DNA from: an uncultured Clostridia bacterium
Lineage (GTDB): Bacteria; Bacillota; Clostridia; Tissierellales; Peptoniphilaceae
NCBI GenBank assembly: GCA_947254025.1
Contig: CAMYBS010000006.1
Span: forward strand, 1-64,000
Length of the DNA: 64,000 nucleotides
Reading direction: 5' to 3'
This document shows, piece by piece, positions 52,234 to 60,850 of the stretch; the stretch's first letter is position 1, and each line of letters starts with the position of its first letter. The translations under genes were made by a program, and so were the position numbers. The notes below the pieces were generated by a model. The model saw only the letters and a list, made by a program, of their open reading frames with translations, searched no databases and was not told where the DNA came from.

Positions 52234-53578
52234 CATTATCCTCCATTATAATGTTTAAATACTTTTTAGTTTTATCACTCGCTCTATACTTATTAGCAAT
52301 GTCGTAGCCAATAACGCAAGCAATCTCATCATCATTTGTAAGGAATAAAACTTTACTTCTTTCCTCACTAGATACCTTCTTATCTATGAAGTAGTCTTTA
52401 ATCTTCTTAGAACCCTGCATGCCGAAGGGGTTGAATCTGTCGCCACTTCTTCTGTTCCTAACTATAAGCCTACCACTTAATAAGTCGTAATCTAAATACT
52501 TCTTGCTAAGCACTCTATCGCTTAAAACGAATTTAAACTTAGTCCCATAAATATTGTATGCTTTATCTAATTTAAAGTCAAGAGATATTTCTTCTACTTT
52601 CTCATTGCTACTAGAGTCTTTGAGGGTAGTTTTATCAAAATCATTTACAAGATAAAACTTGCCATCTATGTCATACTTTTTACCCGATTCGAGCGAAATT
52701 AAATTAATCATGTCTTCAATATTGTCCTTGCTAATGTTGTTTAGATACTGAAGATGCTCTTTTAAAAATTTTCTAAGGACTAAAGTTTTCTCATAGTGAT
52801 CAAGTTCATTAAATGCATCCCTTGTTATGCTCTTCTCAGTAACTATAGCTTCATATTTGTCCTTAAGTATAGCATCTAAGTAAGAGTTATTCTCCTTTGC
52901 AATGGATGCAAGCCTTGTCATAGATGAGATGATATTATCATTGAAGTCCCTCTCTATAAGAGGCAAGATTTCGTTACGAATGATGTTTCTCTTGTAATCA
53001 TTAGTAAAGTTAGTAGAGTCGTCTACATATTGTACGCTCTCATCCTTTATATACTTAAGTATCTCTTTCTTGTCAAAGCAAAGTATCGGCCTAATATAAA
53101 AGTCCCTTCTTAGAGGTATGGACTCAAGACCATCAAGGCCTGCTCCTCTAAATATATTTAGAAACATAGTCTCAACAACGTCGTTTTTGTTGTGAGCTAT
53201 GGCAACTGAATTAGCCTTGTATTTATCCTTAAGCTTTTCAAAGAAGATATATCTAAGCTTGCGACCCGCCTCCTCACATGTAAGCGAGTGACTCTTGGCA
53301 TAGCCTTGCATATCGATGTGCTCCACCTCATATATAAGGCAGTTCTTCTGTGCGAGCCCCTTTACAAAGTCCTCATCCCTTTTAGCCTCTGCACCTCTAA
53401 GCCCATGGTTTACGTGGCACACTATAAGATTAAGATTATACTCATCTTTTATACTTAACAGCATTTCAAGCATAAAAACAGAGTCAGAGCCACCAGAGAC
53501 CGCGCTGACTATAGTATCATTTTTAGATATTAAATTGTTTTCTTTAATGAAATTTTTGAACTTTTCTAAACTATTCAT
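52223..53578 (-). CDS. tilS: tRNA(Ile)-lysidine synthetase
   Basis: 451 aa from the ATG at 53578, which has AGAGG upstream. PP-loop ATPase motif AVSGGSDSVFMLEML, then CHVNHGLRGAEAKRDEDFV, then IAHNKNDVVETMFLNIFRGAGLDGL, followed by the TilS-specific substrate region and the C-terminal domain with RNRRSGDRFNPFGMQGSKKIKDYFIDKKVS. It converts C34 of tRNA-Ile2 to lysidine, so AUA is read as Ile. First gene of the tilS-hpt-ftsH unit. Confidence 0.96.
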   Translation of the reverse strand: MNSLEKFKNFIKENNLISKNDTIVSAVSGGSDSVFMLEMLLSIKDEYNLNLIVCHVNHGLRGAEAKRDEDFVKGLAQKNCLIYEVEHIDMQGYAKSHSLTCEEAGRKLRYIFFEKLKDKYKANSVAIAHNKNDVVETMFLNIFRGAGLDGLESIPLRRDFYIRPILCFDKKEILKYIKDESVQYVDDSTNFTNDYKRNIIRNEILPLIERDFNDNIISSMTRLASIAKENNSYLDAILKDKYEAIVTEKSITRDAFNELDHYEKTLVLRKFLKEHLQYLNNISKDNIEDMINLISLESGKKYDIDGKFYLVNDFDKTTLKDSSSNEKVEEISLDFKLDKAYNIYGTKFKFVLSDRVLSKKYLDYDLLSGRLIVRNRRSGDRFNPFGMQGSKKIKDYFIDKKVSSEERSKVLFLTNDDEIACVIGYDIANKYRASDKTKKYLNIIMEDNDGL

Positions 53579-53675
53579 AAGAAACCTCTGATACAATACA
53601 TTTATTTAAAAGTAAAATTAAAGGCTGAACTAAACTCGTCCAACCTTGAAAAATCATATTACATCGAAAAAACGA

Positions 53676-54158
53676 TTAATTCTTGTAGTCACCTTTCTTT
53701 GCATGATAACTACTTCTTCTGTTCTCCTTAAACTTCATTTGATCCATCTTCTCAGTGCTTTCTTTTAAGAATCTTGAGATCTTGTCTTCGAAGCTTAAAT
53801 TTTCTGTTTCTGTTTTTTCTCCTTCCCAAGTATATGGCTTTCTAGCTTGAGATTTAGAAAAATCTTTTTTAGCCTTTGGGAAATCTTTTTTATTATTAAA
53901 ATCTCTTTGCTTAGGAAATTCTTTTTTTGGAAGAGTTTGTTTAATTGACAAACTTAGCTTTCCGTTTTCATTCGATAAAACTTTAGCCTTAACCTCTTGT
54001 CCCTTCTTCAAAACGTCTGAAACATTTTCAACATAATCGTTCGATATCTCCGAGATATGTACAAGACCGTTTTGGCCACCTTCTATCTCGATGAAAGCAC
54101 CAAATTTAGTAATATTAACTACTTTTCCACTCACGATGTCTCCAACTGAAAGCGTCAT
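53676..54158 (-). CDS. S1-domain RNA-binding protein (YabR/GSP13-like)
   Basis: 160 aa from the ATG at 54158, 12 nt after AAGGAGG; a TTG three codons upstream is nearer the site but rarer, so the start is uncertain. The S1 domain (about 1-72) has VGDIVSGKVVNITKFGAFIEIEGGQNGLVHISEIS and GQEVKAKVLS. A Lys/Phe/Asp-rich disordered middle (DFNNKKDFPKAKKDFSK) and a helical end (FEDKISRFLKESTEKMDQM) follow. It occupies the yabR slot after divIC. RNA or ribosome binding is likely. Confidence 0.9.
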   Translation of the reverse strand: MTLSVGDIVSGKVVNITKFGAFIEIEGGQNGLVHISEISNDYVENVSDVLKKGQEVKAKVLSNENGKLSLSIKQTLPKKEFPKQRDFNNKKDFPKAKKDFSKSQARKPYTWEGEKTETENLSFEDKISRFLKESTEKMDQMKFKENRRSSYHAKKGDYKN

Positions 54159-54182
54159 AAAAAACAAAATCCTCCTTAATTA

Positions 54183-54491
54183 TTATTTGTTTTCCTTAAA
54201 TATGTCAGTGTCGACTTTGTCAACAACCTTTATCTCTTTAGGCTTAATCATACCTAATTCATCTCTTGCTATTAGCTCAATAAATTCTTGAGTTTTAGAC
54301 TTAGAAAGCAATACCTTTACGTTTGATATCTCATCCTTTAGTTCTGCAATCTCTTCTTGCTTTGCCTTATCTTCTTTCACTAATTTATTGTAAGTTACAA
54401 TTTGATTATAAAAATGGATTGACACGATTAGAAACAATGAAATAAGTCCTAATTTGAATGCCGTGATTCCACCTTTTTTACTTTTTTTCAT
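54183..54491 (-). CDS. divIC: Septum formation initiator, DivIC/FtsB family
   Basis: 102 aa from the ATG at 54491, 8 nt after GGAG. A basic N-terminus, one transmembrane helix (about 10-30, AFKLGLISLFLIVSIHFYNQI), a coiled coil (about 35-70, LVKEDKAKQEEIAELKDEISN) and the family ending ELIARDELGMIKPKEIKVV. It joins the divisome core with FtsL and DivIB. It lies between rqcP and the S1 gene as in Bacillus, but yabP and yabQ are missing. Confidence 0.93.
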   Translation of the reverse strand: MKKSKKGGITAFKLGLISLFLIVSIHFYNQIVTYNKLVKEDKAKQEEIAELKDEISNVKVLLSKSKTQEFIELIARDELGMIKPKEIKVVDKVDTDIFKENK

Positions 54492-54510
54492 AATCACCAC
54501 TCCTTACAAA

Positions 54511-54750
54511 TCATAGCTCTTTATACATAAGCTTAGCTTGATCTTTGTTTGGACTCTCCATCAAAGATACTACCTCATAGCTTCTGTGGTCTTCATTAAA
54601 TGTTGTTGTTATAATGTCTCCAACCTTTAAATCATCACCTGGCTTAGCTACTTTTGAATTTATAAGTATCTTGCCGCTTTTCGCAGCGTCATTAGCTACT
54701 GTTCTTCTTTTAATAATTCTCGATAGTTTTAAAAACTTATCAAGTCTCAT
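54511..54750 (-). CDS. rqcP: S4-domain RNA-binding protein RqcP
   Basis: 79 aa, a single S4 domain: MRLDKFLKLSRIIKRRTVANDAAKSGKILINSKVAKPGDDLKVGD. RqcP (YabO) stabilises tRNA in the P site during alanine tailing in ribosome quality control with RqcH. The position, after HU and before divIC, is as in clostridia and bacilli. The usual size is 80-90 aa. Confidence 0.93.
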   Translation of the reverse strand: MRLDKFLKLSRIIKRRTVANDAAKSGKILINSKVAKPGDDLKVGDIITTTFNEDHRSYEVVSLMESPNKDQAKLMYKEL

Positions 54751-54775
54751 AAAATCACCCTTATGTACATTGTAG

Positions 54776-54801
54776 AAAGTCAGGCATAGCCTGACTTTTT
54801 A
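54776..54801 (-). terminator. Hairpin between HU and rqcP
   Basis: 10-bp stem AAAGTCAGGC / GCCTGACTTT with a 3-nt loop. On the minus strand the T-tract is weak (TTTCTA); on the plus strand it is stronger, but no plus-strand gene is near. Confidence 0.6.
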
Positions 54802-54848
54802 CTTATTGTGTCGTAAAAATCTTACTTGATGAAAAACATCAAATTAGA

Positions 54849-55148
54849 TTATTTACATTTCTTTTTGCATTTAGTGTTAACTGTTTCTTTTAAAGTCTTA
54901 CCAGCTTTGAAAACAGGTGCCTTAGATGCAGGAATTTTTATTTTTTGCTTAGGATCTCTAGGGTTTCTTCCTTCTCTAGCTTTTCTGTCCTTTACTTCGA
55001 AAGTACCAAAGCCTACTAGTTGAACCTTTTCGCCTTTTTTAAGTGTGTCAGTAACAACACCTGTGAAAGCGTTTAGACAAGCTTCAACATCTTTTTTAGT
55101 CATTTCAGTTTTTTCAGCCATAGCTGCAACTAATTGAGATTTGTTCAT
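54849..55148 (-). CDS. hup: HU-family DNA-binding protein with a Cys-containing tail
   Basis: 99 aa. MNKSQLVAAMAEKTEMTKKDVEACLNAF, GEKVQLVGFGTFEVKDRKAREGRNPRDPKQ and the DNA-contacting arm PASKAPVFKAGKTLKETVN are classical HU. The protein ends with an eight-residue extension TKCKKKCK, so it carries three Cys in all (with C24); most HU proteins have none and end near the KxLKxxVN helix. It is monocistronic, with promoter at 55207-55234 and AAAGGAGG before the start. Confidence 0.94.
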   Translation of the reverse strand: MNKSQLVAAMAEKTEMTKKDVEACLNAFTGVVTDTLKKGEKVQLVGFGTFEVKDRKAREGRNPRDPKQKIKIPASKAPVFKAGKTLKETVNTKCKKKCK

Positions 55149-55206
55149 GATAAATCCTCCTTTTAAAAAGTGCTTGAAAAGCCATTCGTGGCCCTTCTAT
55201 ACTTAT

Positions 55207-55234
55207 ATTATAACCTATTTTCTCTAAAAATCAA
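55207..55234 (-). promoter_or_regulatory. Promoter of the HU gene
   Basis: -35 TTGATT (55229-55234), 16-bp spacer, -10 TATAAT (55207-55212). Confidence 0.7.
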
Positions 55235-55261
55235 GGTTTTTTTACATTTTTTTGTAATTTT

Positions 55262-55292
55262 ATTGAAAAAATAGCGATTTTTTTGCTATTTT
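55262..55292 (-). terminator. Terminator of the comEA-selDAB operon, containing the last stop codon
   Basis: Stem AAAATAGC / GCTATTTT with a T-run. The TAG of the flippase gene (55286-55288) lies in the 5' arm. Confidence 0.8.
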
Positions 55293-56854
55293 GATATAAA
55301 ATCTTCAATTTTTACTAGTTTAAGTAGGAGTACGAGGCCTCCATAAACTATTATTCCAAGTAAAATTGATAGTGATATTGATATTAAAAGTGAGAACTTA
55401 ATGCTCAATATATCATATGAAACTTTAACTGCTAGTGCCATAATTATACTTACAGCTAAAATTTTAAGTGCATATGAAAGCAAATTGTATTTCTTATCAA
55501 GTATTTTTTCAAGGTCTATATAGTTTAATACCATTGCAAGAATGAAGGCAATGTTTGTACTAATTGCTGCTCCTTTTACATTAAAGAAGCTTATGCCTGT
55601 TAGTACATACGTTAAAACTACTTTAACCGCTGAACCTATGAAAAGATTTTTAACCGGCTTTTCAGGTCTGCCCACTGCTTGAAGTATTGCTGTTAGTATC
55701 TGTATCATACATAGACAGATAAGACTTACAGATAGTATGCTTAGTAGCTGTGCTGTTCCTTCTATGGCCTCAGGAGAGTTGTTGTAGTATATCAAGCTTA
55801 TGATTGGTTTACTTAGCGCTATAAATCCAAGTGCGCATGGAAATGCGAAAAGACAAGTAAACTTAAGTCCTGAATATATTGTTTGATGCATCTTGTCAAA
55901 ATCTTTTTTAACCATGCAAGCTGATACTAAAGGCACTATACTCATTGACAAGGCTATGGATATTGCTTGTGGCATATTAATAAGGGTAGTTGCCATGCCT
56001 TTAAGCCAACCGAACATATCGTTTGCTTCGCTTATAGCGTAGCCTATATCAGTAAGCCTCATGAAGACAAGCTTTGTATCTATAAAGTCCATGATTGGAT
56101 TGATTGAAGCGCCTATGGTGATAGGTACTGCTATGGATAGTATGTTTTTTATAACTTCACTATCGCTATACATAAAACCGCTTTGGTCTAATTGCTTTTC
56201 ATTCTTATAATCTTTATACTTTAATAAAAATACTGCAAGCAAAAATAAAAAGCCAAAAAAGGCTCCGATCGAACCACCTGATTGTGCAGCACCCGCAGCA
56301 ACTGCAACTCCATACATATTAAGTGCATACTTTGTTAGTATTAGTCCAAAAATGAGCTTGAAGAGCTGCTCTATAACTTGTGAGATTGCTGTTGGCACCA
56401 TGTTGTCCTTACCTTGATAAAAGCCTCTAAATGATGACATAAGAGGTGAGAATACAAGGGCAGGTATTAGTGCAACTAATGAGTACCAACTATTTTCATT
56501 TTGCAAAAAGCCAACTATTTGATGGCTGAACACGTATACAAAGAGTGCACTTATTATGCCTAAGGCAAACATAAGTTTTGTCGACTCTACGAATACTTTG
56601 TGTGCTGCTTTTATCCTACCTAAAGCATAGTTTTCAGATACAAGCTTAGCAACTGCTACAGGTAGGCCTGCTGTCGATATAGTCAGTAGTATTTGATACA
56701 CTGGATAAGCTGCTTGATAGTAGCCTATCCCTGTATCCATGATGATATTTGTTATTGGTATTCTGTACACGGCACCTATGATTTTAACTACGATGCCTGC
56801 TAGTACAAGTATAAATGTATTTTTAAAAAATTTACTAGTTTTCTTCTTTTCCAT
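55286..56854 (-). CDS. SpoVB/YabM-like polysaccharide (lipid II-type) flippase
   Basis: 522 aa MOP-superfamily protein with about fourteen hydrophobic segments. It starts KFFKNTFILVLAGIVVKIIGAVYRIPITNIIMDTGIGYYQAAYP, typical of the SpoVB/YabM branch, followed by LVSSFRGFYQGKDNMVPTAISQVIEQ-like sequence (LMSSFRGFYQGKDNM) near 145. Members flip lipid-linked peptidoglycan or polysaccharide precursors. In a non-sporulating genome this copy may be the MurJ-type or a wall-polymer flippase. It is the last gene of the comEA-selDAB-regulator unit. Confidence 0.9.
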   Translation of the reverse strand: MEKKKTSKFFKNTFILVLAGIVVKIIGAVYRIPITNIIMDTGIGYYQAAYPVYQILLTISTAGLPVAVAKLVSENYALGRIKAAHKVFVESTKLMFALGIISALFVYVFSHQIVGFLQNENSWYSLVALIPALVFSPLMSSFRGFYQGKDNMVPTAISQVIEQLFKLIFGLILTKYALNMYGVAVAAGAAQSGGSIGAFFGFLFLLAVFLLKYKDYKNEKQLDQSGFMYSDSEVIKNILSIAVPITIGASINPIMDFIDTKLVFMRLTDIGYAISEANDMFGWLKGMATTLINMPQAISIALSMSIVPLVSACMVKKDFDKMHQTIYSGLKFTCLFAFPCALGFIALSKPIISLIYYNNSPEAIEGTAQLLSILSVSLICLCMIQILTAILQAVGRPEKPVKNLFIGSAVKVVLTYVLTGISFFNVKGAAISTNIAFILAMVLNYIDLEKILDKKYNLLSYALKILAVSIIMALAVKVSYDILSIKFSLLISISLSILLGIIVYGGLVLLLKLVKIEDFISK

Positions 56855-56857
56855 ATG

Positions 56858-57541
56858 TTAATCTACGAAGTAGTAGCCTACCCCCCATTTAGTCTTTAAA
56901 AATTTTGGTCTCTTGCTGCTCTCTTCTATCTTGTTTCTAAGCCTTCTTATATGAACATCAACAGTTCTTTCATCGCCGTAGAATTGATAGCCCCAAACCT
57001 TCTCCAAAAGGTCCTTTCTCGAGAACACTTGTTCTTTATTCGATGCAAGTATATATAAAAGGTCGAACTCCTTGCCTGTAAGCGAGATTTCAACTCCATC
57101 TTTGAAGAGTTTTCTGCCTATGGTGTTGATTGTGAAGTGATTAAACTCAAGCATGTTGTTCTTTGCATCATCGTTTGCGCCTTGCACTCTTCTGAAAAGT
57201 GACTTCATCCTTGCCTTTAGCTCAAGTATATTGTAAGGCTTAACTAAAAAGTCATCTGCGCCATATTCAAGTGCGAGTATCTTCTTAATCTCTTCCTTAT
57301 TGTTAGTTGATATGATGATGGCAACATTCGATGCTCTTCTTATATCTTGACATAGATTTAGACCGCTCTTGTCTGGCAAATCTATCTCCATAATTATTAA
57401 GTTGTACTCGTTCGGCTTAAGAAGTTTTGATGCTTCTTCAGCACTATATGCAGTATCTATCAGATACTCATCTTGCTCAAGACTGTATTTTAGCCCCTGA
57501 ACAAAGGTTTCATCACTATCTATAAGTAAAATCTTTTGCAT
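56858..57541 (-). CDS. OmpR-family response regulator with Glu at the phospho-acceptor site
   Basis: 227 aa. The C-terminal winged helix is intact (SLTGKEFDLLYILASNKEQVFSRKDLLEKVWG, DERTVDVHIRRLRNKIE). The receiver domain has D8-S9-D10 for the acidic pocket and the switch Lys in DDFLVKPYN. However, the acceptor position aligned with D52 of the other regulator in this window is E52 (LIIMEIDLP). Glu often mimics the phosphorylated state, so the protein may be constitutively active or phosphorylation-independent. No kinase gene is adjacent. It sits 6 nt after selB and 3 nt before the flippase gene. Confidence 0.93.
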   Translation of the reverse strand: MQKILLIDSDETFVQGLKYSLEQDEYLIDTAYSAEEASKLLKPNEYNLIIMEIDLPDKSGLNLCQDIRRASNVAIIISTNNKEEIKKILALEYGADDFLVKPYNILELKARMKSLFRRVQGANDDAKNNMLEFNHFTINTIGRKLFKDGVEISLTGKEFDLLYILASNKEQVFSRKDLLEKVWGYQFYGDERTVDVHIRRLRNKIEESSKRPKFLKTKWGVGYYFVD

Positions 57542-57547
57542 ATATAC

Positions 57548-59461
57548 CTACCTTTTTAATACTCTCTTATCGCCAAGCCTCTTTGTTAAGTTTGTCTTAT
57601 CAAAGTCCTCTAGCAAAGCAAGCGATATCTTCCTGTTTGACGAGATAAGGTCTCTGTACTCAGCAAGACTTATCTCTTGATTCTTATTTAAAAATTTAAT
57701 TAGCTCTTCTCTCGCATCTAAGAAGGCCTTGTAGCTTATGAAGTCATCTTGAAGCCTGTATATGCTCTTGCTTGCTTGCAAGTCTTGCAAAGCTTCGGAT
57801 AAAAATTCATTATTGATCTTCATCTTCTCTTGGATTTCATCCTTTGTTATGCCTTCATATTTGCTGTCTTCAACCAATTTTAATACCATGTCCATGGACT
57901 TTTTGTCCTCATCTGAAAGACTTGGTGCGTAACCCTTGATTGAAACTAGCTCGCCATTTAACTCTAAGCTGTCTTCCTTAAGTATAAGATCAAGCACATT
58001 CTCATAAAGTTTTTGATTGTTGTTAAGCTTCTTAAAGAATCTGTTCTTTATCTCTTCTTTGAATATTCCTCTTCTTAATGGATATTTTTCGTAATATTTA
58101 TTTAAGTGAAGTATAAGTTCTTCATTTATATCGTGAATGTATCTTAATGAGATTGGATATAAACCGTTCTTTAGTTCGTAAACAACTATAGTTCCTTCAT
58201 TTGCTAAATCTTTTAACTCTGAGTCTATTGACTCTTCTGACTTGCTAAGTAGTTTTGCAAGCTCTTTCTTGTTCAAGAAGTCTGTCTGTCTTGTGTAGAT
58301 AAGATTATTTAGAACGTCTGTATCCGAACCTGTTTCGTTTATCTTAAACTCTTCAACTGCATCTTCGTCAAAACGTTTCTTCTTCTTTGGATTAGTCTCT
58401 AGCACAACGCCGCCTGCTATAGTCGACATTGGTGAGTAGAACCTTAGTATGAATCTATCAAGTCTCTTGCAAACTGTTTCGCTCTCAAGTATTAGCTGTG
58501 CGTAGCCATCTTCTCCTGGGTTAAGCACCTCTTTATCTAAAAGCACCACTCTTGCAAGTATCTCTTCAGTTCCTATATATAAGAAGACTCTCGATGCATT
58601 CTTTATAGCTCTATCTTGGTCTTTAATACACTCAATCTTAACGTCTATAAGGTTGGTATTTTGAAGTGCATCAGGGTAGCTAATTACGCTGCCCCTATGT
58701 ATATCTTCCTTCTTAACACCAGGGATATTTAGTGCGCATCTTTGCGAAGCATAAGCCACGTCTTCAGACTCTTGATGCACTTGTATAGATCTAATCTTAG
58801 TCTTAATTCTCTCAGGATATATCTCTATATCATCTTGTAGTGATAGCTGTCCATCCATAAGCGTGCCTGTAACTATGGTTCCAAAGCCAGATATAACAAA
58901 GACTCTATCGATAGGTAGTCTCGGTGTATCCTTCTTCTCTTCCTTTTCAAAACTATCTGCATGCTTTTTAAGTATCGCTTTTATATCATCAATGCCTTCT
59001 AAGGTCTTGTTAGATACTCTAACTATCTCAGAGTTTTCAAGGAAAGTTCCTTTTAGTGAGTCTCTGATGTCTGATGTGACAAGCTCTATCCACTCCTCAT
59101 CAACTAAGTCTGTCTTAGTAAGAGCAACAAAGCCATGCTTTACGCCAAGCATAGTAAGTATGTTAAGGTGCTCTATAGTTTGAGGCATAATACCCTCATC
59201 AGCAGCAATGACTAGCATGACAAGGTCCATGCCGCTAACGCCTTGCACCATATTTCTGATAAATTTCTCATGTCCTGGCACGTCAACTATACCTACTCTT
59301 AAATCCTTTTCAAGATCGAAGTAAGTAAAGCCAAGCTCTATCGATATTCCTCTTTTTTGTTCTTCCTTAAGTCTGTCAGTTTGTCTACCTGTTAGTGCGC
59401 GTATTAAAGAAGTCTTGCCGTGGTCAACGTGACCTGCAGTTCCAAGTATTAAATGTTTCAC
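57548..59461 (-). CDS. selB: Selenocysteine-specific elongation factor
   Basis: 637 aa from a GTG at 59461 that overlaps the selA stop (TAGTG). GTPase motifs: [43 protein letters not shown] is the SelB switch region. Domains 2 and 3 follow, then C-terminal winged helices (about 380-637) that bind the SECIS hairpin. It brings Sec-tRNA to UGA codons. The order selD-selA-selB is standard; selC (tRNA-Sec) is not visible in the window. Confidence 0.97.
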   Translation of the reverse strand: MKHLILGTAGHVDHGKTSLIRALTGRQTDRLKEEQKRGISIELGFTYFDLEKDLRVGIVDVPGHEKFIRNMVQGVSGMDLVMLVIAADEGIMPQTIEHLNILTMLGVKHGFVALTKTDLVDEEWIELVTSDIRDSLKGTFLENSEIVRVSNKTLEGIDDIKAILKKHADSFEKEEKKDTPRLPIDRVFVISGFGTIVTGTLMDGQLSLQDDIEIYPERIKTKIRSIQVHQESEDVAYASQRCALNIPGVKKEDIHRGSVISYPDALQNTNLIDVKIECIKDQDRAIKNASRVFLYIGTEEILARVVLLDKEVLNPGEDGYAQLILESETVCKRLDRFILRFYSPMSTIAGGVVLETNPKKKKRFDEDAVEEFKINETGSDTDVLNNLIYTRQTDFLNKKELAKLLSKSEESIDSELKDLANEGTIVVYELKNGLYPISLRYIHDINEELILHLNKYYEKYPLRRGIFKEEIKNRFFKKLNNNQKLYENVLDLILKEDSLELNGELVSIKGYAPSLSDEDKKSMDMVLKLVEDSKYEGITKDEIQEKMKINNEFLSEALQDLQASKSIYRLQDDFISYKAFLDAREELIKFLNKNQEISLAEYRDLISSNRKISLALLEDFDKTNLTKRLGDKRVLKR

Positions 59462-60843
59462 TATCTCTCTCCTAGTATCCCCTTAAGTTCACTTACAATA
59501 ATTTCGTATTCTTCCTCGTCTATAGTTCTTAAGTCAAGAAGCACTTTGTCCTTATATATCCTTACAATTATAGGTATTTCAAGATGTCTAAGTTTTTCCT
59601 CAAGCTTTGCAGTAGATATATTCTTTGGCTCAATCTCAATCGCCTTAGACTTTATGAATTGGTTTGGAAGTGAGCCTCCACCTACTTCTGATGCTGTTTC
59701 AACTACGCTCAGTTCAGCTCCTTTTATGCCTTCAAGCATAGCTAATAGCTTTTGCGCTCTCTTCTCTATTGATTCATAGCTTTCTGTTATCATCTTTATA
59801 GTCGGTATTTCAAATGTTTTATTCTTGTCTATATAATAGTTTAGTATCGTTTCAAGAGCTGCTATAGTCATCTTGTCTACTCTAAGTGCTCTAAGCAGTT
59901 GATTCTTCTTGATTCGACTGATGTATTTTTCTTTGCCGACTATGATGCCCGCTTGTGGACCGCCTAAAAGCTTGTCACCACTGAAGGTAACAACATCAAC
60001 GCCACTTGCAACCGATTCCATAACAGTTGGTTCGTGTTCAAGACCATAGTCCTCAAGATTGATTAAAACTCCTGAACCAAGGTCTTCTATAAGTGGCAAG
60101 TCTCCCTTTATACTAGCAAGTTCACCTGCATTAACGCTTTCAGTAAAGCCTAAAATTTTGTAATTTGATGTGTGAACCTTTAGTATAGCTCCAGTCTCTT
60201 CATTTATAGCGTTTTCATAATCTCTTAGATGAGTCTTATTAGTTGTGCCGACCTCTCTAAGTGTCGCTAAGCTTCTTTCGCAAACATCAGGTATTCTGAA
60301 TGATCCACCTATCTCTATTAGTTCGCCCCTTGAAGTGATGACTTCCTTGTTCTTGCTAAGCGTGTCAAGCACAAGCATAACAGCTGCAGCGTTGTTGTTA
60401 ACTACAAGTGCTGCCTCTGCTCCAGTAATCTTCTTAAGCTTTTCTTCAATGTGGGAGTATCTTAAACCCCTTTCGCCTCTTTCAAGGTCATACTCAAGAT
60501 TTGAGTAGCTAGATAAGAGCCTCACAATATTTTCTTGAGCTGATTTTGGAAGCTTTGATCTGCCTAGATTAGTATGGATGATTACACCTGTAGCATTTAT
60601 TACGGGTCTTAGGCTATAGCTTAGCTCATCTTCAAGCCTTTGTGCAACAGACTTTTCAATGTTTTTAAGCCTCTCTCTAAGGCCTTCTTCATCAAGACCA
60701 TTCTTTATCGCTTCTCTCATCTCGTCTAAGATATTTCTTATAGTATCGTTAATAAGTCCAGCGTCGTGAACTTCGAATAATTTCTTAATCTCTTCATTCT
60801 CCATAACTTGATCAACGCCTGGTATCATTCTAAATAAATTCAT
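59461..60843 (-). CDS. selA: L-seryl-tRNA(Sec) selenium transferase
   Basis: 460 aa PLP enzyme. It starts with the RMIPGVDQVMENEEIKKLF segment; NATGVIIHTNLGRSKLP, NNNAAAVMLVLDTLSKNKEVITSRGELIEIGGSFRIPDV, and the PLP-Lys motif TFSGDKLLGGPQAGIIVG are diagnostic. It converts Ser-tRNA(Sec) to Sec-tRNA(Sec) using selenophosphate from SelD. It lies 7 nt downstream of selD. Confidence 0.97.
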   Translation of the reverse strand: MNLFRMIPGVDQVMENEEIKKLFEVHDAGLINDTIRNILDEMREAIKNGLDEEGLRERLKNIEKSVAQRLEDELSYSLRPVINATGVIIHTNLGRSKLPKSAQENIVRLLSSYSNLEYDLERGERGLRYSHIEEKLKKITGAEAALVVNNNAAAVMLVLDTLSKNKEVITSRGELIEIGGSFRIPDVCERSLATLREVGTTNKTHLRDYENAINEETGAILKVHTSNYKILGFTESVNAGELASIKGDLPLIEDLGSGVLINLEDYGLEHEPTVMESVASGVDVVTFSGDKLLGGPQAGIIVGKEKYISRIKKNQLLRALRVDKMTIAALETILNYYIDKNKTFEIPTIKMITESYESIEKRAQKLLAMLEGIKGAELSVVETASEVGGGSLPNQFIKSKAIEIEPKNISTAKLEEKLRHLEIPIIVRIYKDKVLLDLRTIDEEEYEIIVSELKGILGER

Positions 60844-60850
60844 ATCACAC

